From HyVt-337 sp964428895 (GTDB lineage Bacteria; Planctomycetota; Phycisphaerae; SM23-33), in assembly GCA_964428895.1 (NCBI GenBank), contig CAYRZU010000004.1, positions 1 through 64,000 of the forward strand: a DNA stretch of 64,000 nucleotides, given 5' to 3'. The position numbers were made by a program, and so were the translations under genes. The notes under the pieces were generated by a model, which was given only the letters and a program-made list of their open reading frames with translations, searched no databases and was not told the origin of the DNA. Shown here in pieces: positions 50,563 through 58,808 of the stretch; positions within the stretch are counted from its first letter, which is position 1; each line of letters begins with the position of its first letter.

Positions 50563-50864
50563 ACGCCCGACCGCTCGCAAGTCCTGACGGCCAAATTCCT
50601 TGCCGACGCTGTCAAAACGCGCTCGCCCCGGCCAATCTGGCCGCCCAGATGGCAGGATGGGGGCCAGGATCCCTCCACGCCATCACACATAACAAACTCG
50701 CAGATAAAGACTTGTGTGTTACGGCACAGGGGTTGCTCTTGATAGGTGGCCGCCGTTGCGCTCGCATTGCAGGTAGGCCGGCGGAGCGACCGGACGAGAA
50801 TAGAAGTAAGGCCAGGTTTAACAAACTGTTACAACAAAACGCTAGCTAAAAGGAGATTCACCCT
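50563..50864. other. Intergenic region upstream of groEL1
   Basis: This 302-nt region has no convincing gene. A short open frame at 50649-50849 is not supported. No CIRCE element (TTAGCACTC-N9-GAGTGCTAA) is seen. The 13-bp palindrome TAACA-AAC-TGTTA (50819-50831) lies 34 nt before the start and is the only clear symmetry. The ribosome-binding site AAAAGGAG is strong. No clear -35/-10 pair was found. Confidence 0.6.
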
Positions 50865-52568
50865 ATGGCCGCGAAAGAACTCGCTTTTGAGACCCACGCG
50901 CGGGAGGCCCTGCTTCAGGGCGTCCGCAAGCTCGCGCGGGCGGTCAAGAGCACCCTCGGCCCCCGTGGCCGCCACGCCATCCTGGACAAGGGATGGGGCG
51001 CCCCCACGGTGACCAAAGACGGCGTGACCGTCGCCGAGGAAATTGAATTGACCGATAAGACCGAGAACCTCGGCGCCCAGATGGTTAAGGAGGCCGCCTC
51101 AAAGACCTCCGACGTCGCCGGCGATGGCACGACCACCGCCACGGTCCTGACCGAGGCGATCTTCGCCGAGGCGTTCCGCAACCTCGCCGCCGGCGCCGAC
51201 GCGATGGCCCTGTCGCGCGGGCTGAAGAAGGCGGTCGAGGCCATCAGCGCCGACCTGGTCAAGCTCTCCAAGCCCGTCGCCGATGACGCCGACATCCGCA
51301 ATATCGCCGCCATCAGCGCCAACAACGACATGTCCGTCGGCAAGATGCTGGCTGAGGCCATGGACAAGGTCGGGCGCGACGGCGTGATCACGGTCGAAGA
51401 AGGCAAGAGCCTCGAGACCACCGTCGACGTCGTCGAAGGCATGCAGTTTGACCGCGGCTATCTGTCGCCGCACTTCGTCACCGACGCCGACGCCATGGAA
51501 TGCGTCTTTGACAAGCCCCTGGTGCTGATCCACGAAGACAAAGTCTCCAACGTGGCCAAGCTCGTGCCGCTGCTGGAGAAGGCCTCCCAGGCCAAGCGCC
51601 CGCTGCTGATCATCGCCGAAGACGTCGAGGGCGAAGCGCTGGCGACGTTGGTTGTTAACAAGATGCGGGGCATCCTGCAGATCGCGGCTGTCAAGGCCCC
51701 CGGCTACGGCGACCGCCGCAAGGCCATGCTGCAGGACCTGGGCATCCTCACCGGAGGCAAGGTCTTCAGTAAGGACCTCGGGATCGATCTGGAAAGCGTG
51801 GCCCTGGCCGACTTGGGCACGGCCAAGCGAATCCGCATCGATAACGACAACACCACCGTGATCGAAGGCGCCGGCGAGACCAAGGCCATCCAGGCCCGGA
51901 TTGAACAGATCCGCAACGAGATCGAGACCACCACCAGCAGCTACGACCGCGAGAAGCTCCAAGAGCGTCTGGCCAAGCTGGCCGGCGGCGTAGCGCAGAT
52001 CAACGTTGGCGCCGCCACCGAGAGCGACATGAAGGCCAAGAAGGCCCTGATCGAAGACGCCCTCCACGCGACGCGTGCCGCCATTGAAGAAGGCATCCTG
52101 CCCGGCGGCGGCGTGGCGTTGGTTCGGTCGGCCAAGGCCCTGGACGCCCTGAAGCTTTCCGGTGATGAAGCCACCGGCGCCGCCATCGTCGCCAAGGCCC
52201 TCACCGAGCCGCTGCGGCAAATCGTTGCCAACGCGGGCGAACAGCCCTCCGTGGTCCTCAAGAAGGTGGCCGACGGCAAGGCGGGGTTCGGCTTCAACGC
52301 CGACACCATGGAGTTTGAAGACCTTGTCGCCGCCGGCGTGATCGACCCGACCAAGGTCACCCGCTCGGCCTTGCAGAACGCGGCCTCCGTGGCGGCGCTG
52401 CTGCTGACGTGCGACTGCTGCGTCACCGAGAAGCCCAGTGATGAAGAACCCATGCCGGCTGGCGCCCCTGGCGGCGGCATGGGTGGTATGGGCGGCATGG
52501 GTGGCATGGGCGGTATGGGTGGTATGGGTGGTATGGGCGGCATGGGCGGCATGCCCGGCATGATGTAG
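50865..52568 (+). CDS. groEL: Chaperonin GroEL, paralogue 1 with GGM tail
   Basis: GroEL forms the 14-mer folding chamber. The 567-residue protein keeps the ATP site (VTKDGVTVAEEI, DVAGDGTTTATVL) and the usual apical and equatorial regions. Its end carries nine GGM repeats and then PGMM, an unusually long tail. A Cys-rich segment TCDCC occurs in the last equatorial helix, where paralogue 2 has TTDLM. It is the first gene of groEL1-groES-groEL2. The starting ATG has an AAAAGGAG site. Confidence 0.97.
   Translation: MAAKELAFETHAREALLQGVRKLARAVKSTLGPRGRHAILDKGWGAPTVTKDGVTVAEEIELTDKTENLGAQMVKEAASKTSDVAGDGTTTATVLTEAIFAEAFRNLAAGADAMALSRGLKKAVEAISADLVKLSKPVADDADIRNIAAISANNDMSVGKMLAEAMDKVGRDGVITVEEGKSLETTVDVVEGMQFDRGYLSPHFVTDADAMECVFDKPLVLIHEDKVSNVAKLVPLLEKASQAKRPLLIIAEDVEGEALATLVVNKMRGILQIAAVKAPGYGDRRKAMLQDLGILTGGKVFSKDLGIDLESVALADLGTAKRIRIDNDNTTVIEGAGETKAIQARIEQIRNEIETTTSSYDREKLQERLAKLAGGVAQINVGAATESDMKAKKALIEDALHATRAAIEEGILPGGGVALVRSAKALDALKLSGDEATGAAIVAKALTEPLRQIVANAGEQPSVVLKKVADGKAGFGFNADTMEFEDLVAAGVIDPTKVTRSALQNAASVAALLLTCDCCVTEKPSDEEPMPAGAPGGGMGGMGGMGGMGGMGGMGGMGGMGGMPGMM
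52473..52553 (+). repeat. 9-nt tandem repeat encoding the GroEL1 GGM tail
   Basis: Nine tandem units of GGN-GGN-ATG encode GGM repeats. Unit sequences vary at the third base only. Such a repeat can expand or contract. Confidence 0.9.
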
Positions 52569-52613
52569 CCCGACAGGACAACCACGAACTTTCAATCTAA
52601 GGAACAAAAGATA

Positions 52614-52904
52614 ATGGCTATCAAACCTCTTGATGATCGGATTCTAATCGAACAGTGCGCCGCTGAGCAGACCACCGCGGGCGGCATCGTCCTGCCGGAC
52701 TCGGCTCAGGAAAAGCCCCAGATGGGCAAGGTCGTGGCGGCGGGCCCGGGCCGCCTGCTGGATAGCGGCGAGCGCGGCGCATTGGGCGTCAAGGTCGGCG
52801 ACGTGGTGTATTACGGCAAGTACGCCGGCACCGAGGTCAAGGTCGGCGACGGCGATTTTGTGATCTGCCGCGAGTCGGACATCCTGGCCGTCGTGGACAA
52901 GTAA
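52614..52904 (+). CDS. groES: Co-chaperonin GroES
   Basis: This is the 96-residue lid of the chaperonin. The mobile loop region (IEQCAAEQTTAGGIVLPD) and the end VVYYGKYAGTEVKVGDGDFVICRESDILAVVDK are typical. It sits between two GroEL genes, so it may serve either or both. The order groEL-groES is reversed compared with the usual groES-groEL operon. An AAGGA site lies upstream. The adjacent gene starts 47 nt downstream behind AGGAG. Confidence 0.97.
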   Translation: MAIKPLDDRILIEQCAAEQTTAGGIVLPDSAQEKPQMGKVVAAGPGRLLDSGERGALGVKVGDVVYYGKYAGTEVKVGDGDFVICRESDILAVVDK

Positions 52905-52951
52905 GCACCGGACCTGTCCCGGCTGCGTGCCGGAGACCATAGGAGTAAACC

Positions 52952-54571
52952 ATGGCTGCAAAGCAGATGCTGTACGACGCCGACGCCCGCGCCGCGATGT
53001 TGGAAGGCGTGGCCAAGTTGGCCGCGGCCGTCAGAGTCACCCTCGGCCCCACAGGGCGAAATGTCCTGCTGCAAAAGTCCTACGGCGGACCCAAGGTGAC
53101 CAAAGACGGCGTGACCGTCTCCAAAGACGTCGAGCTTCCCCATCCCTTCGAGAACATGGGCGCCAAGATGGCCAACCAGGTCGCCAGCAAGACCTCCGAC
53201 GTCGCCGGCGACGGCACGACCACCGCGGTCGTTCTGGCCGAAGCGATCCTGAATGAAGGTCTCAAGAACGTCACCGCCGGCGCCAATCCCATGGCCGTCA
53301 AGCGCGGCATCGATCTGGCCGTAGAGGCCGCCACCGGCGCCATCGCCGATATGGCCAAGCCCTGCAAGACCACCGACGACCTCCGCAAGGTCGCCACGGT
53401 CTCGGCCAATTGGAACACCGACATCGGCGCACTGATCGCTGAAGGGTTCGAGAAGGTCGGCACTGAAGGCGTGATGACGGTTGAAGAGGGCAAGGGCCTG
53501 GCCAACGAGCTGGAAGTGGTCGAAGGCATGCAGTTCGACAAGGGCTTCATCTCCCCCTACTTCATGACCAACCCCAACACCCTCGAGGCTGAGCTGGAAG
53601 ACGCCTACATTCTCATCCACGAGAAGAAGCTGTCCAGCCTGCGTGATCTTGTCCCGCTGCTGGAGAAGATCGCCCAGACCGGCAAGCCTCTGCTGATCCT
53701 GGCCGAAGACGTCGAGGGCGAGGCCCTGGCGGCGTTGGTGATCAACCGCTTGCGCGGCATCCTGAAGGTCTGCGCCGTCAAGGCGCCGGCCTTCGGCGAC
53801 CGTCGCAAGGCCATCCTGGGCGACATCGCCGCCGTCACCAAGGGTCAGGTCGTTTCCGAAGACCTCGGGCAGAAGCTCGAGAACATCGAGTTGGACATGC
53901 TCGGCCAGGCCAAGAAGATTCTGGTCGACAAGGACAACACCACCATCATCGAAGGTGCCGGGGCTAAGAAGGACATCACCGCCCGCGTCGAGACGATTCG
54001 GTCCCAGATCGAGAAGACCACCAGCGACTACGATCGCGAGAAGCTCCAGGAACGCCTGGCCAAGCTGACCGGCGGCGTGGCTATCCTCAAAGCTGGTGCG
54101 GCGACCGAAACCGAGATGAAGGAGCGGAAAGACCTGATCGACGACGCCGTCCACGCCACCCGCGCTGCTTCGGAAGAAGGCATCGTCCCCGGCGGCGGCG
54201 TAACGCTGATCCGCGTCATCCCAGCCGTCGAGGCTGCCCGGGCCAAGGCCAAGGGAGATGAGAAGGTCGGGGTCGACATTGTCGCCCGGGCTTTGACCAG
54301 CCCGACCTGTCAGATCGTCGACAACACCGGCGCCGAGGGCGAGGTGGTTGTCGCCGACGTGCTCGCCCAGAAGGGAAACTTCGGTTACAACGCCTCCACC
54401 GGCGAGTTCGTGGACATGGTCGAGGCCGGCATCATTGACCCGGCCAAGGTCACCCGGACGGCCCTGCAGAACGCGGCCTCCGTGGCCGGGTTGCTGCTGA
54501 CGACCGATCTGATGGTCACCGAGTTCGCGGACTCCGACGACGAGGAGCCGGTCACCGGCGCCGTCGTCTAA
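52952..54571 (+). CDS. groEL: Chaperonin GroEL, paralogue 2 without GGM tail
   Basis: This second GroEL of 539 residues keeps the ATP site (VTKDGVTVSKDVEL, DVAGDGTTTAVVL) and the family layout, but its C-terminus is an acidic tail (TEFADSDDEEPVTGAVV) with no GGM repeat. The Gly/Met tail lines the folding chamber in ordinary GroEL, so this copy may handle other substrates. It is preceded by groES (AGGAG site) and followed by a strong terminator. Confidence 0.96.
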   Translation: MAAKQMLYDADARAAMLEGVAKLAAAVRVTLGPTGRNVLLQKSYGGPKVTKDGVTVSKDVELPHPFENMGAKMANQVASKTSDVAGDGTTTAVVLAEAILNEGLKNVTAGANPMAVKRGIDLAVEAATGAIADMAKPCKTTDDLRKVATVSANWNTDIGALIAEGFEKVGTEGVMTVEEGKGLANELEVVEGMQFDKGFISPYFMTNPNTLEAELEDAYILIHEKKLSSLRDLVPLLEKIAQTGKPLLILAEDVEGEALAALVINRLRGILKVCAVKAPAFGDRRKAILGDIAAVTKGQVVSEDLGQKLENIELDMLGQAKKILVDKDNTTIIEGAGAKKDITARVETIRSQIEKTTSDYDREKLQERLAKLTGGVAILKAGAATETEMKERKDLIDDAVHATRAASEEGIVPGGGVTLIRVIPAVEAARAKAKGDEKVGVDIVARALTSPTCQIVDNTGAEGEVVVADVLAQKGNFGYNASTGEFVDMVEAGIIDPAKVTRTALQNAASVAGLLLTTDLMVTEFADSDDEEPVTGAVV

Positions 54572-54598
54572 AGACGCCGAACGCACCATTACGTGAAT

Positions 54599-54647
54599 GC
54601 ATAGGGACGTTCGGCGACTGGGCCGAGCGTCCCTATGCTGTGTTTTT
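54599..54647 (+). terminator. Strong intrinsic terminator after groEL2
   Basis: A 17-bp stem (54599-54615 with 54622-54638, one G-T pair, 6-nt loop) is followed by TGTGTTTTT. It separates the groEL operon from dnaJ. Confidence 0.93.
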
Positions 54648-54672
54648 CGGCCAACAAGGCCGACCGAAGGCC

Positions 54673-55803
54673 ATGGCATCGAAGCGCGACTATTACGAGG
54701 TCCTGAGCGTCGAGCGCACCGCCGGGGGCGACGACGTCAAGCGCGCCTATCGGCGCCTGGCGCTGAAGTACCACCCCGACAACTACAAAGGCGACAAGGC
54801 CGAAGGGGAGGGCCTCTTTAAGGAGGTCTCCGAGGCCTACGAAGTTCTCTCGGACCCCACCAAGCGTCAGCAGTACGACAAATTCGGCCATGACGGGCTG
54901 AAAGGGGCGGGCCTGCACGACTTCTCCTCCATGGGCTTCGGGGACATCTTCTCGATGTTCGAGGATATCTTCTCCGGGATGGGCATGGGCGGCGGTCAGC
55001 GCCGCACCGACCGCGGCTACGACCTGGAGGCCGAGGTCGCCCTGACGCTGGAGGAGGTCGCCACCGGGGCCGACCCCACCCTTGAATACGAGCGCGTGGA
55101 CTTCTGCGAGACCTGCAGCGGAAGTGGATCCGAGCCCGGCCACGAGCCCGACCGCTGCGACACCTGTGGCGGCTATGGGCAAGTCCAGCAGCAGGTGCAG
55201 AGCTTCTTCGGCGTCAGCGTTCGCGTTCAGCCCTGCGGGCGGTGCAAGGGCACCGGCAAGATCGTCACCCACCCCTGCAAGAAATGCGATGGCAGCGGGC
55301 GCGTCCGTAAGAAACGCACCCTCACCGTCCACGTGCCGCCGGGCGTACGCGACGGGCAGGCGATGCGGGTCCGCGGCGAGGGCGAGGCCGCCCAGACCGG
55401 CACGGCCCGAGGCGATCTACACATTTACATCCGCATCAAAGAGCACGCCATGCTCACCCGCCGCAACGACGACCTGATTTGCCAAGTGCCGATCGCCTTT
55501 TCGGTGGCCGCCCTGGGCGGCGCGGTGCAAGTGCCCACATTGGCCGGCCCGGAAGATGTCGACGTGCCTCCCGGCACGCAAAACGGCGACGTAATCACCA
55601 TCAAGGATCGCGGCCTGCCCTCGCCCCGCAACGGGCGGAAGGGCAATCAGCACGTGCTGGTCTACGTGGAAGTGCCCAAGAAGCTCACCGACACACAGAA
55701 GGATCTGCTGCGACAACTGGCTGAGACCGAAGAGGCCGATGTATCGCCGCAACGCAAATCGTTCCTCGACAAACTCAAAGACACGTTCGGCCTAGGCGAC
55801 TAG
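54673..55803 (+). CDS. dnaJ: Chaperone protein DnaJ
   Basis: DnaJ is the Hsp40 partner of DnaK. The 376-residue protein has the J domain with the HPD triad (LALKYHPDNYKG), a G/F-rich region (MGFGDIFSMFEDIF), a zinc domain with four C-X2-C-X-G-X-G repeats (CETCSGSG, CDTCGGYG, CGRCKGTG, CKKCDGSG) and two C-terminal substrate domains. The ATG at 54673 (MASKRDYYEVL) is used. It follows the terminator by 26 nt, so a promoter overlapping the hairpin is likely. dnaK is not in the window. Confidence 0.96.
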   Translation: MASKRDYYEVLSVERTAGGDDVKRAYRRLALKYHPDNYKGDKAEGEGLFKEVSEAYEVLSDPTKRQQYDKFGHDGLKGAGLHDFSSMGFGDIFSMFEDIFSGMGMGGGQRRTDRGYDLEAEVALTLEEVATGADPTLEYERVDFCETCSGSGSEPGHEPDRCDTCGGYGQVQQQVQSFFGVSVRVQPCGRCKGTGKIVTHPCKKCDGSGRVRKKRTLTVHVPPGVRDGQAMRVRGEGEAAQTGTARGDLHIYIRIKEHAMLTRRNDDLICQVPIAFSVAALGGAVQVPTLAGPEDVDVPPGTQNGDVITIKDRGLPSPRNGRKGNQHVLVYVEVPKKLTDTQKDLLRQLAETEEADVSPQRKSFLDKLKDTFGLGD

Positions 55804-55825
55804 GCCGGTCCGTCCAGGCCACACC

Positions 55826-56383
55826 ATGAGCAAGAAGGACAAACACAAGCACGAGCCCGAACCGGAAGCCGATGAGGCCGTCGGACCCCAGACGCCCGAG
55901 CAAGAGCGCGACGATCTACTCGCCCGCCTGCAGCGCGTCTCGGCCGACTACGCCAATTTTCAGAAGCGCGTCCAGCGCGAGAAAGAAGACGGCCGACACT
56001 TCGCCCAGGCCGAGGTCATCAGAGGCCTCTTGCCCGTGCTCGACGATATGGAACGCGCCCTGGAGGCTGCCCGCGAGAACCACGGCGAGGACGACCCGTT
56101 CTTCACCGGCATGCAGATCGTCCACGACAAGGCCCTGGAGACCCTCGGCAAGTTCGGCCTGACCCCCATCGAGGCCGTCGGCAAGAGCTTCGACCCCGAC
56201 CGCCATTCCGCCCTGATGCAACAGCCCACCGACGAGCACCCCGCCCAGACCGTCCTGCAGGAGGTCCAGCGCGGTTACGCCCTCAACGGAAAGACCATTC
56301 GACCGTCCGGCGTGGTGGTTTCCGTCGAGTTGCCCAGCACCGATGGGACGGCCGAACCGGAGGACACCTCGGCCGACTCTTAG
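55826..56383 (+). CDS. grpE: Nucleotide exchange factor GrpE
   Basis: GrpE releases ADP from DnaK. The 185-residue protein has an acidic N-terminal part, a long coiled-coil helix (ARLQRVSADYANFQKRVQREKE) and a beta domain with DPDRHSALMQQ and VLQEVQRGYALNGKTIRPSGVVVS, the signature. It lies 22 nt after dnaJ, so the two are likely cotranscribed. The common grpE-dnaK-dnaJ order is broken by the absence of dnaK. Confidence 0.95.
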   Translation: MSKKDKHKHEPEPEADEAVGPQTPEQERDDLLARLQRVSADYANFQKRVQREKEDGRHFAQAEVIRGLLPVLDDMERALEAARENHGEDDPFFTGMQIVHDKALETLGKFGLTPIEAVGKSFDPDRHSALMQQPTDEHPAQTVLQEVQRGYALNGKTIRPSGVVVSVELPSTDGTAEPEDTSADS

Positions 56384-56403
56384 GGCCGTCGCGATCGATC
56401 ACC

Positions 56404-56739
56404 ATGCCCACCTACGACTACGAGTGCAAAGCCTGCGGTCACACCTTCGAGAAATTCCAGTCCATCACGGCGCCCTCCGTCCGCAAGTGCCCCGAATGCA
56501 CCAAGCTGAAGGTCAAACGCCTGATCGGCACGGGAGCGGGCATCATCTTCAAGGGCAGCGGCTTCTACCAGACCGACTACCGCTCCGACGGCTACAAGGC
56601 CGCCGCCGAAAAGGACAAGCCCTCCAGCGACAACAAATCCTCGGAGAGCAAATCGTCAGACAGCAAGCCATCGTCGGAAACATCGTCAGCGGACAAGTCC
56701 TCGGACGAGAAAGGCTCGTCCAGCGGCTCTTCGGACTGA
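56404..56739 (+). CDS. FmdB-family zinc-ribbon protein with Ser-rich tail
   Basis: This is a 111-residue protein. The N-terminus MPTYDYECKACGHTFEKFQ and the later CPEC form a four-cysteine zinc ribbon typical of the FmdB putative regulatory family. After about residue 70 there is a low-complexity tail of Ser, Lys, Asp and Glu (KPSSDNKSSESKSSDSK). The function of the family is unclear; regulatory or translational roles are suggested. It follows grpE by 20 nt and ends the chaperone operon. Confidence 0.85.
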   Translation: MPTYDYECKACGHTFEKFQSITAPSVRKCPECTKLKVKRLIGTGAGIIFKGSGFYQTDYRSDGYKAAAEKDKPSSDNKSSESKSSDSKPSSETSSADKSSDEKGSSSGSSD

Positions 56740-56802
56740 CCTTCTCCGCCGCCCATTGTCCCTCTGATCCCCACCCAATCGCTGTTGTGCGGGGATTTTG
56801 CT

Positions 56803-56831
56803 TTGGCATGGGTTGCTTGCGTTCCTATAAT
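56803..56831 (+). promoter_or_regulatory. Predicted promoter for the large membrane protein
   Basis: TTGGCA (56803-56808) and a perfect TATAAT (56826-56831) are separated by 17 nt. The leader would be about 105 nt before the ATG at 56942. Confidence 0.75.
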
Positions 56832-56941
56832 CCGGGCGCATTCGGGAAACCGAGAATAGCCGCCGACCGCAAGCACACATCGCAGGGCCCTTGCCGGTCG
56901 GCTCGTACCTACCGATATCGCCGAACTGAAAGGATGCACTC

Positions 56942-58741
56942 ATGGCGACTGAGCCGAACGAAGTCAGGCAAGTCAATTGGACGGAAGTGTTCAGCTTCAC
57001 GCAGATCTTCAAGAGCCGTAAGCTGGCCACCCACCCCAGCAAACTCATTCTAGCGTTCCTGTTTATCCTGTTCGTCTTCGGCGGCGGGACACTCATGGAC
57101 CTGATCTGGTCCACCGGCGGCGGCTACGTCAACACCACCGGCAACGAGATCTACAAGTTCGCGGTCAGCAACCCGTCCTACGACCGGATGCTCGAAGGCT
57201 GGAAGGACAGCCGCCGGGATGCCGCCGAGGAACTCTACAAGGACTTGGCCCCGCAAACCGTCAAGCCCGACTTCCTGATCGGCAAGCTCAGCGGCGAGGT
57301 CCGTTCCGAATACCGATCCGCGCTGAGCGAGATCGACGCCAAAGACGTCAAAGCCGAGATCGAGGAAGACGACAGCTGGTCCGAACTCCTCGGCGAAGCG
57401 TGCGACGCCTTCGGGGATGCCAAAGGAGAGGCCAAGGACCTTCTGGACACCGCCTACGACAACGCCCGCAAGAAAGCCAAGGACAGCTCCGAAGACGAAG
57501 AGGAGCGGGATGAGCTCCTCGAAGAGATCGACAACCAATACCTTGCCGGCAAGCAAGGGCTGGCCGACCTGGCGAACGACTTCGACAAGGCCGTTCGCAG
57601 CATCCGCGGCGAGACCATCGCCACCAGCTTCCTTCGCTTCGAAATGGTCTGCGTTCGCAATTCCCTGCGATCGGTCATTCACGGGAGGTTGTTCGGCGGT
57701 CTGAACGAGTTCACCCAGCCGTCCCCGGGCGTTAAGGACGCTGTCGACACCGGCATTGCATTCCCGGCTCCCGAAGACAAGCGCGGCGTGCTATTCTACC
57801 TGGTGCTGGCCGTTCACGGCGTGCGATGGTTGTTCGCCGAGCATCTGATCTACGCGTTGATTTTCAGCGCTTACATCATGGCCGGCTGGGCGCTGTTTGG
57901 CGGGGCCATCTACCGGATCGCCGCGCTACACGCGGCGAGAGAGGAAAAGGCGTCCATCGGCCAAGCGCTGCGGTTCGCGGCGAGCAAGTTCTTCAGCTTC
58001 TTCGCGGCTCCGCTGATTCCGCTGGCGGTGATCCTGTTGGTCGGCGGGCTGCTGATGCTGGGCGGCTTGCTCGGCAACGCCTTTGGCGCCGGCGCTCTGA
58101 TCCTGGGTATTCTGTTCTTCCTATCCCTGATCGGCGGCGTGGTGATCGCGTTCCTCCTGTTCGGCTTGTTGGGCGGTTGCGGGCTGATGTACCCGACCAT
58201 CGCGGTGGAAGGCTCGGACAGCTTCGACGCGATCAGCCGTAGCTACTCCTACATCTTCAATCGCCCCTGGCGAGCGGGCCTGTACGCATTGGTCGCGTTA
58301 TTCCACGGCACGTTGTGCTACGTGTTCGTGCGCCTGTTCGCCTTTGCCGCCCTCAAGGCCACCCACATGGGCGTCAAGTTCGGCATCTGGGCCGGCGGCG
58401 ATACCATCAAGGGCGCCCACGACAAGCTCGACGTCATGTGGCCGGCCCCGACGTTCCAGGTCCTCCACGCGCCGCTGAATACCGCCGCGCTAAGCACGTT
58501 CGAAACCATTGGCGCGTGGTTCATGGCGTTGTGGGTCTACGTGATCGTGGGCATGGTCGGGGCGTTCCTGATCAGTTACTTTGTCTCGGCCAGCACGGAA
58601 ATCTACTACCTGCTGCGTCGACACGTCGATGCGACCGATCTAGATGACGTGTTCGTCGAGGAGGCCGAGGAAGAGGATCTCCTGCCCCTGGAAACCGAAG
58701 CGGCGCCCGCCGAGGCCGTTGAAGAGGGCGACGAAGCTTAG
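56942..58741 (+). CDS. Large polytopic membrane protein, unknown function
   Basis: This is a 599-residue protein. It starts with a short cytoplasmic stretch, then one helix (LILAFLFILFVFGGGTLMDLIW, about 36-57). Residues 80-235 form a charged, helical, probably coiled-coil domain rich in Glu, Lys and Asp. Then several helices follow (HLIYALIFSAYIMAGWALF, LIPLAVILLVGGLLMLGGLLG, LGILFFLSLIGGVVIAFLLFG, WVYVIVGMVGAFLISYF) and an acidic tail. I do not recognise the family. It has its own promoter and terminator, so it is a single-gene unit. Confidence 0.75.
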   Translation: MATEPNEVRQVNWTEVFSFTQIFKSRKLATHPSKLILAFLFILFVFGGGTLMDLIWSTGGGYVNTTGNEIYKFAVSNPSYDRMLEGWKDSRRDAAEELYKDLAPQTVKPDFLIGKLSGEVRSEYRSALSEIDAKDVKAEIEEDDSWSELLGEACDAFGDAKGEAKDLLDTAYDNARKKAKDSSEDEEERDELLEEIDNQYLAGKQGLADLANDFDKAVRSIRGETIATSFLRFEMVCVRNSLRSVIHGRLFGGLNEFTQPSPGVKDAVDTGIAFPAPEDKRGVLFYLVLAVHGVRWLFAEHLIYALIFSAYIMAGWALFGGAIYRIAALHAAREEKASIGQALRFAASKFFSFFAAPLIPLAVILLVGGLLMLGGLLGNAFGAGALILGILFFLSLIGGVVIAFLLFGLLGGCGLMYPTIAVEGSDSFDAISRSYSYIFNRPWRAGLYALVALFHGTLCYVFVRLFAFAALKATHMGVKFGIWAGGDTIKGAHDKLDVMWPAPTFQVLHAPLNTAALSTFETIGAWFMALWVYVIVGMVGAFLISYFVSASTEIYYLLRRHVDATDLDDVFVEEAEEEDLLPLETEAAPAEAVEEGDEA

Positions 58742-58768
58742 GCCCCCGATTTGCACCAAAGCATTTAC

Positions 58769-58807
58769 CAGCCGCCCGCGCCTCACGCGTGGGCGGCTGT
58801 TGTTTTG
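58769..58807 (+). terminator. Intrinsic terminator after the membrane protein
   Basis: A 9-bp stem CAGCCGCCC/GGGCGGCTG (58769-58777 and 58791-58799), with three further inner pairs, is followed by TTGTTTTG. It ends just before the convergent dgt gene. Confidence 0.85.
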
Positions 58808-58808
58808 T

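Noticed and set aside
50649..50849. 66-residue open frame upstream of groEL1
   Set aside because: No ribosome-binding site, no family features, and it overlaps the groEL leader.
50563..50864. CIRCE element before groEL1
   Set aside because: The TTAGCACTC/GAGTGCTAA pair is not present; only a different 13-bp palindrome is seen.
52811..54679. Minus-strand open frame of 622 codons (and another at 51099-52607)
   Set aside because: Both are antisense to the groEL genes and lack any recognisable domain.
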